Of a DNA stretch of 41,891 bases, positions 33,814 through 41,862 are shown one piece after another (the first letter of the stretch is position 1; the number at the start of each line of letters is the position of its first letter). Below the pieces are notes generated by a model that saw nothing but the letters and a program-made list of their open reading frames with translations, had not been told where the DNA came from and did no database searches. The stretch lies in assembly GCA_002491605.1 (NCBI GenBank), contig DKWG01000007.1, positions 1-41,891 of the forward strand, written 5' to 3'. Position numbers and translations under genes: made by a program. Origin of the DNA: Ruminococcus sp. UBA7158 (GTDB taxonomy: Bacteria > Bacillota > Clostridia > Oscillospirales > Ruminococcaceae).

Positions 33814-33971
33814 ATTAAAAAAGAGGTGACAGTACGGCATTTTTCACGTCTGATACAATAGCTGTATCGATTTATTGCAGTTACCACCCTGTATAATCTG
33901 TATTTTACATTTAATCGGGCAATGCTTATAAATAAGTATGTAAATTTTTTGTGAATTTTTTGTTACCGGTG

Positions 33972-34000
33972 TTGCAATGTATACTATAATGTGGTATAGT
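33972..34000 (+). promoter_or_regulatory. Promoter of the rplU-prp-rpmA operon
   Basis: TTGCAA, 17 bases, TATAGT, with transcription expected from about 34007. A TATAAT inside the spacer region offers an alternative -10. Confidence 0.5.
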
Positions 34001-34006
34001 TTTTAA

Positions 34007-34114
34007 GCCGCTTATGTTCGGTTGACAAGTCGGAGTGCGCATATTTGAAAATAATATACGCCAACGCACCGAAGCGTAGCGAGTTTTATAGTAAAGGCAG
34101 GTGCCGAAAGTATA
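34007..34114 (+). promoter_or_regulatory. Structured leader of rplU (probable L21 leader)
   Basis: The 108-base leader contains a long hairpin at 34031-34071 (CGGAGTGCG / CGCACCG outer stem with an inner GCATATT/AATATACGC stem). Structured leaders that bind L21 are known in front of rplU in Firmicutes. I assign it by position and structure only; the consensus was not compared. Confidence 0.5.
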
Positions 34115-34429
34115 ATGTACGCAGTAATTGTAACAGGCGGAAAGCAGTATCAGGTTAGAGAAGGCGATATCCTTTTCATTGAGAAGCTCGACGTTGAAGC
34201 AGAGGAAAACGTAACCTTTGATAAGGTAATAGCTCTTTCCGACGGTGAAACAACCTCAGTAGGAGCACCCTATGTTGACGGTGCAAAGGTTGAAGCTAAG
34301 GTTTTGAAGAACGGTAAGGCTAAGAAAATCACTGTTTTCACCTACAAGCCCAAGAAGGGTTCTTCTCACAAGAAGCAGGGTCACAGACAGCCCTATACTC
34401 AGGTTAGAATCGAAGCCATCAAGGCATAA
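34115..34429 (+). CDS. rplU: 50S ribosomal protein L21
   Basis: This is a 104-residue 23S rRNA-binding protein of the large subunit. It begins MYAVIVTGGKQYQVREGD and ends with the conserved KKGSSHKKQGHRQPYTQVRI. Its stop codon overlaps the next start (TAATG), giving tight coupling to prp. It is first in the standard Firmicutes order rplU-prp-rpmA. Confidence 0.97.
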   Translation: MYAVIVTGGKQYQVREGDILFIEKLDVEAEENVTFDKVIALSDGETTSVGAPYVDGAKVEAKVLKNGKAKKITVFTYKPKKGSSHKKQGHRQPYTQVRIEAIKA

Positions 34430-34746
34430 TGATTAAAGCCGAGTTTTTTACGACCGAGTCGGGAAGCATTAAAAGCTTTCGGATAAAAGGTCATTCGGGC
34501 TACAGCGACTTCGGAAGCGACATTGTTTGTGCAAGCGTTTCCTCGTCGGTTATGCTCGCTGTTAATACCGCAGTTGAGTTCTTTGAGGTTAAGCTGAGCC
34601 TTGACGTTGAAGAAGGCGACATTAAGTGCGGTATCAGGGAAATTTCTTCGGAATCGGACAGGCTTTTTAAGAGCCTGATGTCTCATCTTTGTGAGGTTTC
34701 CAAGGAGTTTCCGAAAAATTTAAAGGTTGTGCTTTCAAGTGTTTGA
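34429..34746 (+). CDS. prp: Ribosomal-processing cysteine protease Prp
   Basis: A 105-residue protease that removes the N-terminal extension of L27, an essential step in Firmicutes that have the extension. The catalytic pair is seen at His22 (KGHSGYSDFG) and Cys34 (DIVCASVSS), the same numbers as in the Staphylococcus aureus enzyme. It lies between its substrate's gene and rplU, with a one-base overlap to rplU. The substrate site is present in the L27 encoded downstream. Confidence 0.95.
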   Translation: MIKAEFFTTESGSIKSFRIKGHSGYSDFGSDIVCASVSSSVMLAVNTAVEFFEVKLSLDVEEGDIKCGIREISSESDRLFKSLMSHLCEVSKEFPKNLKVVLSSV

Positions 34747-34795
34747 TTTGAAAGCGGGTTTTGCTGATAGTGATTAAAAGAAAGTGGTGAAATAA

Positions 34796-35077
34796 ATGTT
34801 AAGAATCAGTATGCAGTTCTTCGCCCATAAGAAAGGTGCAAGTTCTACAAAAAACGGTCGTGATTCCGAATCCAAAAGATTAGGCGCTAAAAGAGCAGAC
34901 GGTCAGTTTGTTTTGGCAGGCAATATTCTTTACCGCCAGAGAGGAACACATATTCATCCCGGTGAGAATGTCGGAATCGGCTCTGACGATACATTGTACG
35001 CAAGAATCGACGGCGTTGTAAGATTCGAAAGAATGGGACGCGACAGAAAGAAAGTCAGCGTTTATCCTGCTGAGTAA
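34796..35077 (+). CDS. rpmA: 50S ribosomal protein L27 with cleavable N-terminal extension
   Basis: This large-subunit protein (93 residues as translated) reaches the peptidyl-transferase centre with its N-terminus. The first nine residues MLRISMQFF precede the mature AHKKGASSTKNGRDS, and the Prp site is after Phe-Phe. The core GQFVLAGNILYRQRGTHIHPG is conserved. The ribosome binding site GTGGTGA lies upstream. A terminator-like hairpin lies between it and obgE. Confidence 0.97.
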   Translation: MLRISMQFFAHKKGASSTKNGRDSESKRLGAKRADGQFVLAGNILYRQRGTHIHPGENVGIGSDDTLYARIDGVVRFERMGRDRKKVSVYPAE

Positions 35078-35156
35078 TTTACAGCCGTGTTTTCTGAGCC
35101 TTGCGCATTAGGATAGAGCTGTCCTTTTGTGTACAGAGCTTAACAGGAAAGTATGA

Positions 35157-35185
35157 CCCCAAGCCTTTAAACCGCTTGGGGTTTT
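35157..35185 (+). terminator. Terminator-like hairpin between rpmA and obgE
   Basis: The stem CCCCAAGC / GCTTGGGG with a 9-base loop is followed by TTTT. It ends only 24 bases before the obgE start, so obgE may be expressed by partial read-through or from an internal promoter. Confidence 0.75.
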
Positions 35186-35208
35186 CAATTAAAGTTGGTG
35201 ATATAAAA

Positions 35209-36483
35209 GTGTTTGTTGATGAAGTATATATAAGCGTTGCGGCAGGCGACGGTGGAGACGGCTGCGTTTCCTTCCACCGTGAAAAATATGTTGCGTCCGG
35301 CGGACCTGACGGAGGAGACGGCGGCAAGGGCGGAGACATAGTATTTTTAGTCGACGACAACATGAATACACTTATCGACTTCAGATATAAGAGAAAATAC
35401 AGTGCCGAAAGAGGTCAAAACGGCAGCTCAAGAAACAGCTTCGGCAAGGGTGCGCCCGATATGGTCATAAAGGTTCCGAGGGGAACAATTGTGCGTGAGC
35501 GTGAGTCGGGCAGAATAATTGCCGATATGTCGGGCTCTGAGCCTGTTGTAATTGCCAAGGGCGGCAAGGGCGGCAGGGGAAATGCGCATTTTGCAACTCC
35601 CACAAGGCAGATTCCGAGGTTTGCAAAGCCCGGCTTTAAGGGTCAAAAGCTTGAACTGAAGCTTGAGCTTAAGCTTTTGGCGGACGTCGGCTTGGTCGGC
35701 TTCCCGAATGTAGGAAAGTCCACCCTGGTGTCGGTCGTATCGGCGGCTAAGCCTAAGATTGCAAACTATCACTTCACAACTCTGACGCCTGTTTTGGGCG
35801 TAGTCAAGGTTGCCGAGGGTGTTTCGTTTGTCATGGCAGACATCCCGGGACTTATTGAGGGAGCAAGCGACGGCGTCGGCTTGGGTCACGAGTTTTTACG
35901 CCACGTTGAAAGATGCCGACTCATTATTCACATTGTCGACGTTTCAGGCTCCGAGGGCAGGGACCCGATCGAAGACTTTGAAATTATCAACAATGAGTTA
36001 AGGCGATTCAGCGAAGACTTAGCAAACGCTACTCAAATTGTCGCCGCAAATAAATGCGACATGGCAGAGCGTGAGCAGATTGACAGGTTTAAGGAATACA
36101 TTGTCGGCAAGGGTCTTGACTTCTTCGAGATATCCGCCGCTACAACCATGGGTACTAAGGAGCTGATAGGCTTTACCGCTAATGAGCTTGAAAAGCTTCC
36201 GCCCCTCAAGGTATTTGAGCCTGATCCCGTTCCTCTGTGGAATCCCGATGAGCTTGCCAACGACAGGAGCTTTGACATAACTTTCGAGGACGGCGTTTAC
36301 TTTGTCGACGCCGAATGGCTTGAGGATATCTTGAGAATGGTTGATATGGAGGACTATGAGTCGCTCCAGCACTTCCAGCTGGCACTGAAAACGTCCGGAA
36401 TTATAGACAAGCTCGAGGAAATGGGCATCAATGACGGCGACCCTGTCTGCGTGTGCGGCTTTGAGTTCGACTATGTCAGGTAA
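35209..36483 (+). CDS. obgE: GTPase ObgE/CgtA
   Basis: A 424-residue GTPase for 50S subunit assembly and stress control. It has the Gly-rich Obg fold (about 1-158, e.g. SVAAGDGGDGCVSF and GGPDGGDGGKGGDI), the G domain with G1 GFPNVGKSTL, G3 DIPGLIEGA and G4 NKCD (about 159-330), and the C-terminal OCT domain. The start is GTG at 35209: family members begin (M/V)FVDEV, GGTGAT lies about 6 bases upstream, and the 36 codons before it run through the terminator hairpin. It overlaps mrnC by 11 bases. Confidence 0.95.
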   Translation: MFVDEVYISVAAGDGGDGCVSFHREKYVASGGPDGGDGGKGGDIVFLVDDNMNTLIDFRYKRKYSAERGQNGSSRNSFGKGAPDMVIKVPRGTIVRERESGRIIADMSGSEPVVIAKGGKGGRGNAHFATPTRQIPRFAKPGFKGQKLELKLELKLLADVGLVGFPNVGKSTLVSVVSAAKPKIANYHFTTLTPVLGVVKVAEGVSFVMADIPGLIEGASDGVGLGHEFLRHVERCRLIIHIVDVSGSEGRDPIEDFEIINNELRRFSEDLANATQIVAANKCDMAEREQIDRFKEYIVGKGLDFFEISAATTMGTKELIGFTANELEKLPPLKVFEPDPVPLWNPDELANDRSFDITFEDGVYFVDAEWLEDILRMVDMEDYESLQHFQLALKTSGIIDKLEEMGINDGDPVCVCGFEFDYVR

Positions 36484-36913
36484 AGACATAAAGGAAAGGG
36501 ATGACGGTAAAACGCAGATAAATCTGAGCAAGAGAGAAGCTAACCTTTACAGCCCGCTGGCGTTGGCTTTTTTGGGCGACAGTGTTTACGAGCAGCTGGT
36601 GAGAGAAAAGCTCATTCTTCACGCCAATATGCCCGCAGGAAAGCTGCACGGCTTGGCTGTTAAGTATGTGTGCGCAGAGTTTCAAAGCGCAGCCTGCGAC
36701 ACTATATCCGACATCCTAAGCGAGGACGAGCTTGACATCATGCGCCGAGGCAGAAATTCCAGCGGAATAAATCCGCCGAAGCACTCGAGCGTTTTGCAGT
36801 ACAGACGGGCGACATCCTTGGAGTGCCTTTTCGGATATCTTTATCTTTTGGGCGAGAAGCAGCGCATTGAAGAACTGTTTGAAAGGATATGGGCAGGCGT
36901 AGTAATAGAGTGA
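36473..36913 (+). CDS. mrnC: Mini-ribonuclease 3
   Basis: A 146-residue dimeric RNase III-like nuclease without a dsRNA-binding domain; it matures 23S rRNA in Firmicutes. The conserved catalytic motif is LALAFLGDSVYEQLVRE (about 29-45), with GRNSSGINPPKHSSV and ATSLECLFGYLYL later. The ATG at 36473 lies inside the end of obgE; an earlier in-frame start would give a longer N-terminus not seen in the family. The ribosome binding site is weak, so coupling to obgE is likely. The usual neighbour cysS is absent here. Confidence 0.93.
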   Translation: MSGKDIKERDDGKTQINLSKREANLYSPLALAFLGDSVYEQLVREKLILHANMPAGKLHGLAVKYVCAEFQSAACDTISDILSEDELDIMRRGRNSSGINPPKHSSVLQYRRATSLECLFGYLYLLGEKQRIEELFERIWAGVVIE

Positions 36914-36916
36914 TTT

Positions 36917-36944
36917 TTGACGCTCATTTAAAATAAAGTAAAAA
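36917..36944 (+). promoter_or_regulatory. Possible promoter of yebC
   Basis: TTGACG, 16 bases, TAAAAA, in the AT-rich gap before yebC. The -10 is poor (4 of 6). Confidence 0.3.
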
Positions 36945-37004
36945 GCATTTTTGCATTAAGTATAAAATAAGTTACATGAACAAATCAAGAGAGGTATAAT
37001 TTAT

Positions 37005-37748
37005 ATGTCAGGACATTCAAAGTGGAACAATATCAAGCGTAAAAAGGAAGCCGCAGACGGCGCAAAGGCTAAGATTTTCACAAGAATCGGCAGGGAAATA
37101 ACAGTATGCGTTAAAGAGGGAGGACCTGACCCTGCTTCTAACTCAAAGCTTAGAGATTTGATTTCCAAGGCTAAGGCAAATAACGTTCCGAACGATAATA
37201 TCGACAGAGTTATCAAAAAAGCGGCCGGAGACAGCGACAAGAACAGCTACGAGACAATGGTATACGAAGGCTACGGTCCCGGCGGAGTTGCCGTTATAGT
37301 AGAGTGCTTGACCGACAACAAGAACAGAACCGCAGGCGACGTCAGACATTACTTTGACAAGTTCGGCGGAAACATGGGAACAACCGGCTGTGTTTCGTTT
37401 ATGTTTACAAGAAAGGGTATTATCATACTTGAAAACGAGGGCGTAGATGAGGACAAGCTGATGGAGGACTGCTTCGAGGCAGGAGCTACCGACTTTAACG
37501 TCGATGAGGAGGTCATTGAGGTTACAACCGAGCCTAACGACGTCTATAAGATTGCAGACGAGCTTAAAAATATGGGCTATACAGTTGCATCGGCAGAGGA
37601 TACAATGATTCCGTCTACTTATACTACTCTTACGGATGAAACTCACTTGAGATACATGAATCTGCTTCTTGAAAATCTCGACGACAACGACGACGTTCAG
37701 CAGGTATACCACAACTGGGATATGCCGCAGTCAGAGGATGAGGACTGA
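37005..37748 (+). CDS. yebC: YebC/PmpR-family protein
   Basis: The 247-residue protein begins with the family hallmark SGHSKWNNIKRKKEAAD and contains NVPNDNIDRVIKKA and GYGPGGVAVIVECLTDNKNRT. Three domains are expected. The family was long called a transcriptional regulator; recent work ties YebC proteins to relief of ribosome stalling on proline-rich stretches. It has a GAGAGG ribosome binding site. It is separated from mrnC by 91 bases and has its own terminator. Confidence 0.95.
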   Translation: MSGHSKWNNIKRKKEAADGAKAKIFTRIGREITVCVKEGGPDPASNSKLRDLISKAKANNVPNDNIDRVIKKAAGDSDKNSYETMVYEGYGPGGVAVIVECLTDNKNRTAGDVRHYFDKFGGNMGTTGCVSFMFTRKGIIILENEGVDEDKLMEDCFEAGATDFNVDEEVIEVTTEPNDVYKIADELKNMGYTVASAEDTMIPSTYTTLTDETHLRYMNLLLENLDDNDDVQQVYHNWDMPQSEDED

Positions 37749-37777
37749 TTTTATAACGCATTTCTACTTTTTAAACA

Positions 37778-37805
37778 AGCTCCGCCGATGTGCGGAGCTG
37801 TTTTT
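37778..37805 (+). terminator. Terminator of yebC
   Basis: The stem AGCTCCGC / GCGGAGCT with a 6-base loop, followed by GTTTTT. Confidence 0.9.
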
Positions 37806-37947
37806 ATGCACTTTTGAAAAATGATAAAAGCTGCGCCTCTGGCAGTATGAAATTCACCGTCAATTGATACATATTGTCGGGCTGCATATAGCTTTATATA
37901 GTGAAATATGCACAATCAACGCGTGACGTCATGCAGAAAATGTAAAT

Positions 37948-37976
37948 TTGCTTTATTCGGATTTTGGCTGTAGAAT
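37948..37976 (+). promoter_or_regulatory. Promoter of the ECF S-component gene
   Basis: TTGCTT, 17 bases, TAGAAT, 35 bases before the start codon, so the leader is too short for a riboswitch. Confidence 0.5.
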
Positions 37977-38011
37977 ACTGTCATAGCTTAAATCTTTGGG
38001 AGTTGGTATTA

Positions 38012-38692
38012 ATGAAAAACAAAAAATTATCGTTCATAATCTCGGTCGGACTTATGGCGGCATTGGTGTTTGTCGGAAATTACATTCAGATAAAGATTCC
38101 GAACGGCGTCTTGATAACAAGAATACATTTCGGCAACTCAATGTGCCTTTTGGCAGGACTTTTGCTCGGCGGACTCGGCGGAGGTCTTGCGTCCGGAATA
38201 GGAGCAGCAATCTATGACGTTTTAGACCCTGTTTATATAGTGTCTGCGCCGTTTACGTTTCTTGCTAAATTTGCAATGGGATTTGTATGCGGAATTTTGG
38301 CACAGAAGTACCGCAACAGTCAAAAGACCAATAAGGTTGTAGGCGGTGTTGTGCTGAGCGCTGTTTTAGGTCAGCTGGCTTACATATTTATGTATCTTTC
38401 TAAGACATACATTTTCCAGATTCTCATGGGCTATGAGCACGAAACTGCACTCACGGCAACTGCTACAAATGCTATAACCTCATCGGTAAATGCAGTTATT
38501 GCCGTTGCAGTGTCTGTACCGCTGTTCTTTGCACTCAAAAAGCCGCTTATGTCGACAGGCTTTAAGGATGTCCTGACGTCTGAGCCACCGAAAGCAGGTA
38601 AGTGGTATGCGTGGGCAGGCGCAGTGGTCCTGTTCCTCTTGGTGTCATTCGGAGCTGTTTACTTCTATGCTTGGTATAAGCAAACCCATTAA
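38012..38692 (+). CDS. ECF transporter substrate-binding S component
   Basis: A 226-residue membrane protein with about five to six helices. The segment RIHFGNSMCLLAGLLLGGLG (about 37-56) followed by GLASGIGAAIYDVLDP is typical of S components that bind a vitamin or other micronutrient and use a shared energizing module (EcfT and two ATPases) encoded elsewhere. The ATG at 38012 is chosen over 37964 because the promoter lies at 37948-37976. The last helix (about 197-218) is followed by a short polar tail. No ligand can be assigned: there is no riboswitch or biosynthesis neighbour. Confidence 0.85.
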   Translation: MKNKKLSFIISVGLMAALVFVGNYIQIKIPNGVLITRIHFGNSMCLLAGLLLGGLGGGLASGIGAAIYDVLDPVYIVSAPFTFLAKFAMGFVCGILAQKYRNSQKTNKVVGGVVLSAVLGQLAYIFMYLSKTYIFQILMGYEHETALTATATNAITSSVNAVIAVAVSVPLFFALKKPLMSTGFKDVLTSEPPKAGKWYAWAGAVVLFLLVSFGAVYFYAWYKQTH

Positions 38693-38756
38693 TGCGACTG
38701 TTTTCTATTCTATTCGGCAGTTAACGATTCTACACGTCGTTTGATACGTTCTACAA

Positions 38757-38802
38757 AGCGTCGTATGCAGTATTAATTTTTGCATATGACGCTCTATTTT
38801 TT
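38757..38802 (+). terminator. Terminator of the ECF S-component gene
   Basis: The stem AGCGTCGTATGCA / TGCATATGACGCT (one G-T pair) followed by CTATTTTTT. Confidence 0.9.
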
Positions 38803-38811
38803 CATAAGCGA

Positions 38812-38840
38812 TTGATAAGGCGAAGCAGTTGTGCTATAAT
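38812..38840 (+). promoter_or_regulatory. Extended -10 promoter of the esterase-acyltransferase unit
   Basis: TTGATA, 17 bases, TATAAT, with TGC directly before the -10 (extended -10 form). It is one of the best promoters in the window. It gives a leader of about 157 bases. Confidence 0.75.
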
Positions 38841-38875
38841 AACCGCAAGCGACTGTTACAGTGATTTTAATTTGC

Positions 38876-38909
38876 CGTTTTCTCGCTGCTTAAGCGGCTG
38901 TGGAAAACG
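38876..38909 (+). promoter_or_regulatory. Hairpin in the 157-base leader of the esterase-acyltransferase gene
   Basis: Outer stem CGTTTTC (38876-38882) / GAAAACG (38903-38909) with an inner GCTTAAGC self-complement. No T-run follows, so it is not a terminator. It may stabilise or regulate the transcript. Confidence 0.35.
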
Positions 38910-39003
38910 ATGCACGATATATAAGAGGCGAAAGGCTTTAGAAAGCTTACTATGTCGGCAGTCTGAAGGCTTTAACAACAGCGTTATACTTTGGGGTGAT
39001 TAC

Positions 39004-41160
39004 TTGACCGAAAGATTTTTAAGAGCACAGCTCAACATTTTAAAACCATATATAACAGGCTCAACCCTTGAGTCAGTCAGAAAATCTCAGGACTTAGTCG
39101 GCGAGCTTATGACGTTTTCGTCTAAGTCGTCGGTGAACTTCGTGCCGAAGAAGTTTGACGATTTTGACGCAGAATGGATTATTCCGAAAAACGACACACC
39201 GGGTGGAGTTATTCTGTATCTTCACGGCGGCGGATATACCTGCGGAAGCCTTGACTATGCCAAGGGCTTCGGCTCAAAGCTTGCGGCAACATACGGATTA
39301 AAGGTTTTGTGCGTTGCTTATAGGCTTGCGCCTGAGAATAGATTTCCCTGCGCTGTGGATGATGCGTTAACGGCATACAGATTTCTGCTTAGCGAGGGCT
39401 TCACGGCTGACAGGATTGTTTTAGCAGGCGAATCGAGCGGCGGCGGACTCTGCTTCAGCCTTTGCATTAAGCTTAGTCAGCTGGGAATAGACAGACCTGC
39501 CGGGATTATTGCCATATCCCCCTGGACCGACTTGACCTCGTCAGGCGAATCATATGAGCAAAATAAGGATAACGACCCGTCAATGACAAAGGAAAGGCTT
39601 CAGTTCTTCGCTGAGTGCTATACCGATGATAAGAGTAATCCGCTGGCGTCGCCGCTGTTTTTTGAGGACATGAGATTTCCGCCGTCGCTTATTTTTGTCG
39701 GCGGAGATGAAATAATGCTTGATGACGCTCGGAAAATGCACGACAGGCTTATAAAGAGCGGTTCAAAATCAAAGCTTATCGTTGCGCCGAATATGTGGCA
39801 CGTTTATCTGCTTTACGGAATGAAGGAGCATAAGCCGCACTACGGTGAAATAGGAAGATTTATAGATATGGTCATGCCTGCATCTGCACCGAGGTGGGTT
39901 AAGCTTGACAATGCCGCTAAGATTTTTCCTGCTTCAAGGCGCCGTGGGTGGTACAATATGTTCAGACTGTCGGCTGAGCTTAGCGAGCCGGTTGACAAGG
40001 ACGTTTTGCAGTCTGCTCTTAATATTACGATAAGGCGTTTCCCGACTGTTGCCGCAAAGCTAAAAACAGGCTTTTTCTGGTACTATCTTGAGGAAATAGA
40101 GTCTGCACCGAAAGTTGTTCCGGACGGATATCAGCCCTTGATGCCAAGACCATTCGGTAAGGTCAGAGAGTGTGCAATAAGGGTTTTATACAGAAACAAT
40201 AGAGTGGCGGTGGAGTTTTTCCATGCCGTAACCGACGGAACAGGTGGGTTGGTCTTTTTGAAAACACTTTTGGCAGAATATCTTTGTCAAAAGTACGGCA
40301 TTGAGATTGAAAATGAAAAAGGTGTTCTTAACAGGCTTTCTTATCCCGACCCTGAGGAGCTTGAGGACAGCTTTTTGCGAAGCACCGGCGAGGTTGCGGC
40401 AAAGCGAACCGAGGGCAAGGCTTATCATTTGACGGGAACACCAGAGCGTTACGGCTTTTTGCACCTCACTGCCGGCACTGTCCCGTTAGATAAGATAATG
40501 GAGCTTGCTAAGAGCTATGGGGTTACTCTGACAGCATTTTTGTCTGCTGTTATGCTCAAGTCAATCATCGAGATTCAAAAGCGCAGGGTCAGAAATAGGA
40601 AAAAGCGTTTGCCGGTTAAGATACAGATCCCAGTCAACCTCAGAAAGCTGTTCGGGGGGCGGACTATGCGCAACTTCGTCATGGTTGTAAATGTCGGCGT
40701 TGACCCGAGAATGGGGGAGTACACCTTTGACGAGCTTATTTCTGCGGTGCATCATCAAATGGCTTTATACATCACAAAAAAGAATATGCAGGCGGTGTTT
40801 ACAACAAACGTAAATTCGGAAAAGGTGTTTGCTATAAAGGTTGTACCGCTGTTTATAAAAAACATGGTTATGAAGGCTGTGTTTGATTCGGTCGGTGAGT
40901 CTCAGGCTTGTCTGTCTCTTTCTAATTTGGGTCTTGTCGATATACCCGGCGCTATGAGAGCATACGTTAAAGGGTTCGATTTTATCATCGGACCGCAGGC
41001 TAAGGCGTCTTATAACTGCGGAGTATGTTCATTCGGAAATGATTTGAGAATTAATTTTATAAGAAAATCAACCGAGCCTGAGCTTGAGCGTGAGTTCTTC
41101 ACTAATCTTGTCAAGCTTGGACTCAAGGTGACGGTTGAGAGCAACCAGATCGGAGGTTAA
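39004..41160 (+). CDS. Fusion of an HSL-type alpha/beta hydrolase with a condensation/acyltransferase-like domain
   Basis: A 718-residue protein with two enzymes in one chain. The N-terminal half (about 1-290) is a hormone-sensitive-lipase-family esterase: oxyanion motif YLHGGGYT (about 72-79), nucleophile GESSGGG (Ser about 144), Asp in GGDEIMLDDA (about 234) and His in NMWHVYLL (about 265). The C-terminal half (about 320-715) resembles alcohol/wax-ester-type acyltransferases of the condensation superfamily, with the active-site FFHAVTDGTGGLVFL (HxxxDG, His about 407). The start is TTG at 39004 with GGGGTGA about 5 bases upstream; earlier codons overlap the promoter. No signal peptide is seen. 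It is coupled to the zinc-ribbon membrane gene behind it. It may move acyl groups between an ester and an alcohol or amine; substrates are unknown. Confidence 0.85.
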   Translation: MTERFLRAQLNILKPYITGSTLESVRKSQDLVGELMTFSSKSSVNFVPKKFDDFDAEWIIPKNDTPGGVILYLHGGGYTCGSLDYAKGFGSKLAATYGLKVLCVAYRLAPENRFPCAVDDALTAYRFLLSEGFTADRIVLAGESSGGGLCFSLCIKLSQLGIDRPAGIIAISPWTDLTSSGESYEQNKDNDPSMTKERLQFFAECYTDDKSNPLASPLFFEDMRFPPSLIFVGGDEIMLDDARKMHDRLIKSGSKSKLIVAPNMWHVYLLYGMKEHKPHYGEIGRFIDMVMPASAPRWVKLDNAAKIFPASRRRGWYNMFRLSAELSEPVDKDVLQSALNITIRRFPTVAAKLKTGFFWYYLEEIESAPKVVPDGYQPLMPRPFGKVRECAIRVLYRNNRVAVEFFHAVTDGTGGLVFLKTLLAEYLCQKYGIEIENEKGVLNRLSYPDPEELEDSFLRSTGEVAAKRTEGKAYHLTGTPERYGFLHLTAGTVPLDKIMELAKSYGVTLTAFLSAVMLKSIIEIQKRRVRNRKKRLPVKIQIPVNLRKLFGGRTMRNFVMVVNVGVDPRMGEYTFDELISAVHHQMALYITKKNMQAVFTTNVNSEKVFAIKVVPLFIKNMVMKAVFDSVGESQACLSLSNLGLVDIPGAMRAYVKGFDFIIGPQAKASYNCGVCSFGNDLRINFIRKSTEPELEREFFTNLVKLGLKVTVESNQIGG

Positions 41161-41166
41161 CGGAAA

Positions 41167-41862
41167 ATGTATTGTGTCAAATGCGGAGTTGAGCTTAAGG
41201 ATTCCGAAAAGACCTGTCCCTTGTGTCAAACGCCTGTTTTTCATCCTGACATAAAGCAGGGGGAGTGCGAGAAGCCGTACGGCGAATATGAGCCTGAGGA
41301 AAAGGGATTTTCAAAGAGGGGAATACTCTTTGTTGTCAGCGTTCTCTTTGGTCTGACGGCTTTGCTTACTCTTTTAATAGACCTAAGAGTTACCCCTACG
41401 ATTGCGTGGTCGGGTTATGTAATCGGAGGGCTGATACTGGCTTACTTAATCTTTATATTGCCGCTGTGGTTTAAGCATCCGAATCCTGTTATTTTTACTC
41501 CTGCTTTCTTTGCAGCCGTGGTTTTGTTTTTACTTTATATAAACCTAAAAAACGGCGGCGGCTGGTTCTTGAGCTTTGCATTCCCAGTTGCGGGAATAGC
41601 AGGACTCATTGTCACAGCGCTTGTAACGCTGCTCAGGTACTTAAAAAAGGGACACCTGTTCATCTACGGAGGAGCGCTTATTGCAGTCGGAATATACACC
41701 GTGCTGATTGAGATGTTCGTTTGCATAACATTTGAAGGCGTTAAATTCGTCATGTGGAGCTTATATCCTTTCGTATCATGCGTTGTCATAGGACTTATGC
41801 TGATTGTCATAGGTATATGTAAGCCGCTTAGAGAGTCGCTTTCAAGGAAGTTCTTTATTTAA
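41167..41862 (+). CDS. Zinc-ribbon six-TM membrane protein (DUF6320-like)
   Basis: The 231-residue protein starts with a zinc ribbon, CVKC (residues 3-6) and CPLC (17-20), followed by an acidic linker and six transmembrane helices (about 50-72, 79-100, 104-122, 129-155, 162-185, 194-217) and a basic tail. GGAGG lies 9 bases upstream, inside the end of the preceding gene, which is 6 bases away, so both are translated together. I recall similar zinc-ribbon membrane proteins (DUF6320) beside such hydrolases in Clostridia. A role as membrane anchor or transporter for the fusion enzyme's product is inference. Confidence 0.8.
   Translation: MYCVKCGVELKDSEKTCPLCQTPVFHPDIKQGECEKPYGEYEPEEKGFSKRGILFVVSVLFGLTALLTLLIDLRVTPTIAWSGYVIGGLILAYLIFILPLWFKHPNPVIFTPAFFAAVVLFLLYINLKNGGGWFLSFAFPVAGIAGLIVTALVTLLRYLKKGHLFIYGGALIAVGIYTVLIEMFVCITFEGVKFVMWSLYPFVSCVVIGLMLIVIGICKPLRESLSRKFFI

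Noticed and set aside
35101..35208. 36-residue N-terminal extension of ObgE
   Set aside because: It runs through a terminator hairpin and is absent from the family, which starts at FVDEV.
37806..37947. Riboswitch in front of the ECF S-component gene
   Set aside because: The likely promoter at 37948-37976 leaves only about 30 bases of leader, too short for a known class.
38812..39003. 64-residue N-terminal extension of the esterase-acyltransferase
   Set aside because: The first codons coincide with the promoter, and the sequence is Cys/Arg-rich and unlike an esterase N-terminus.
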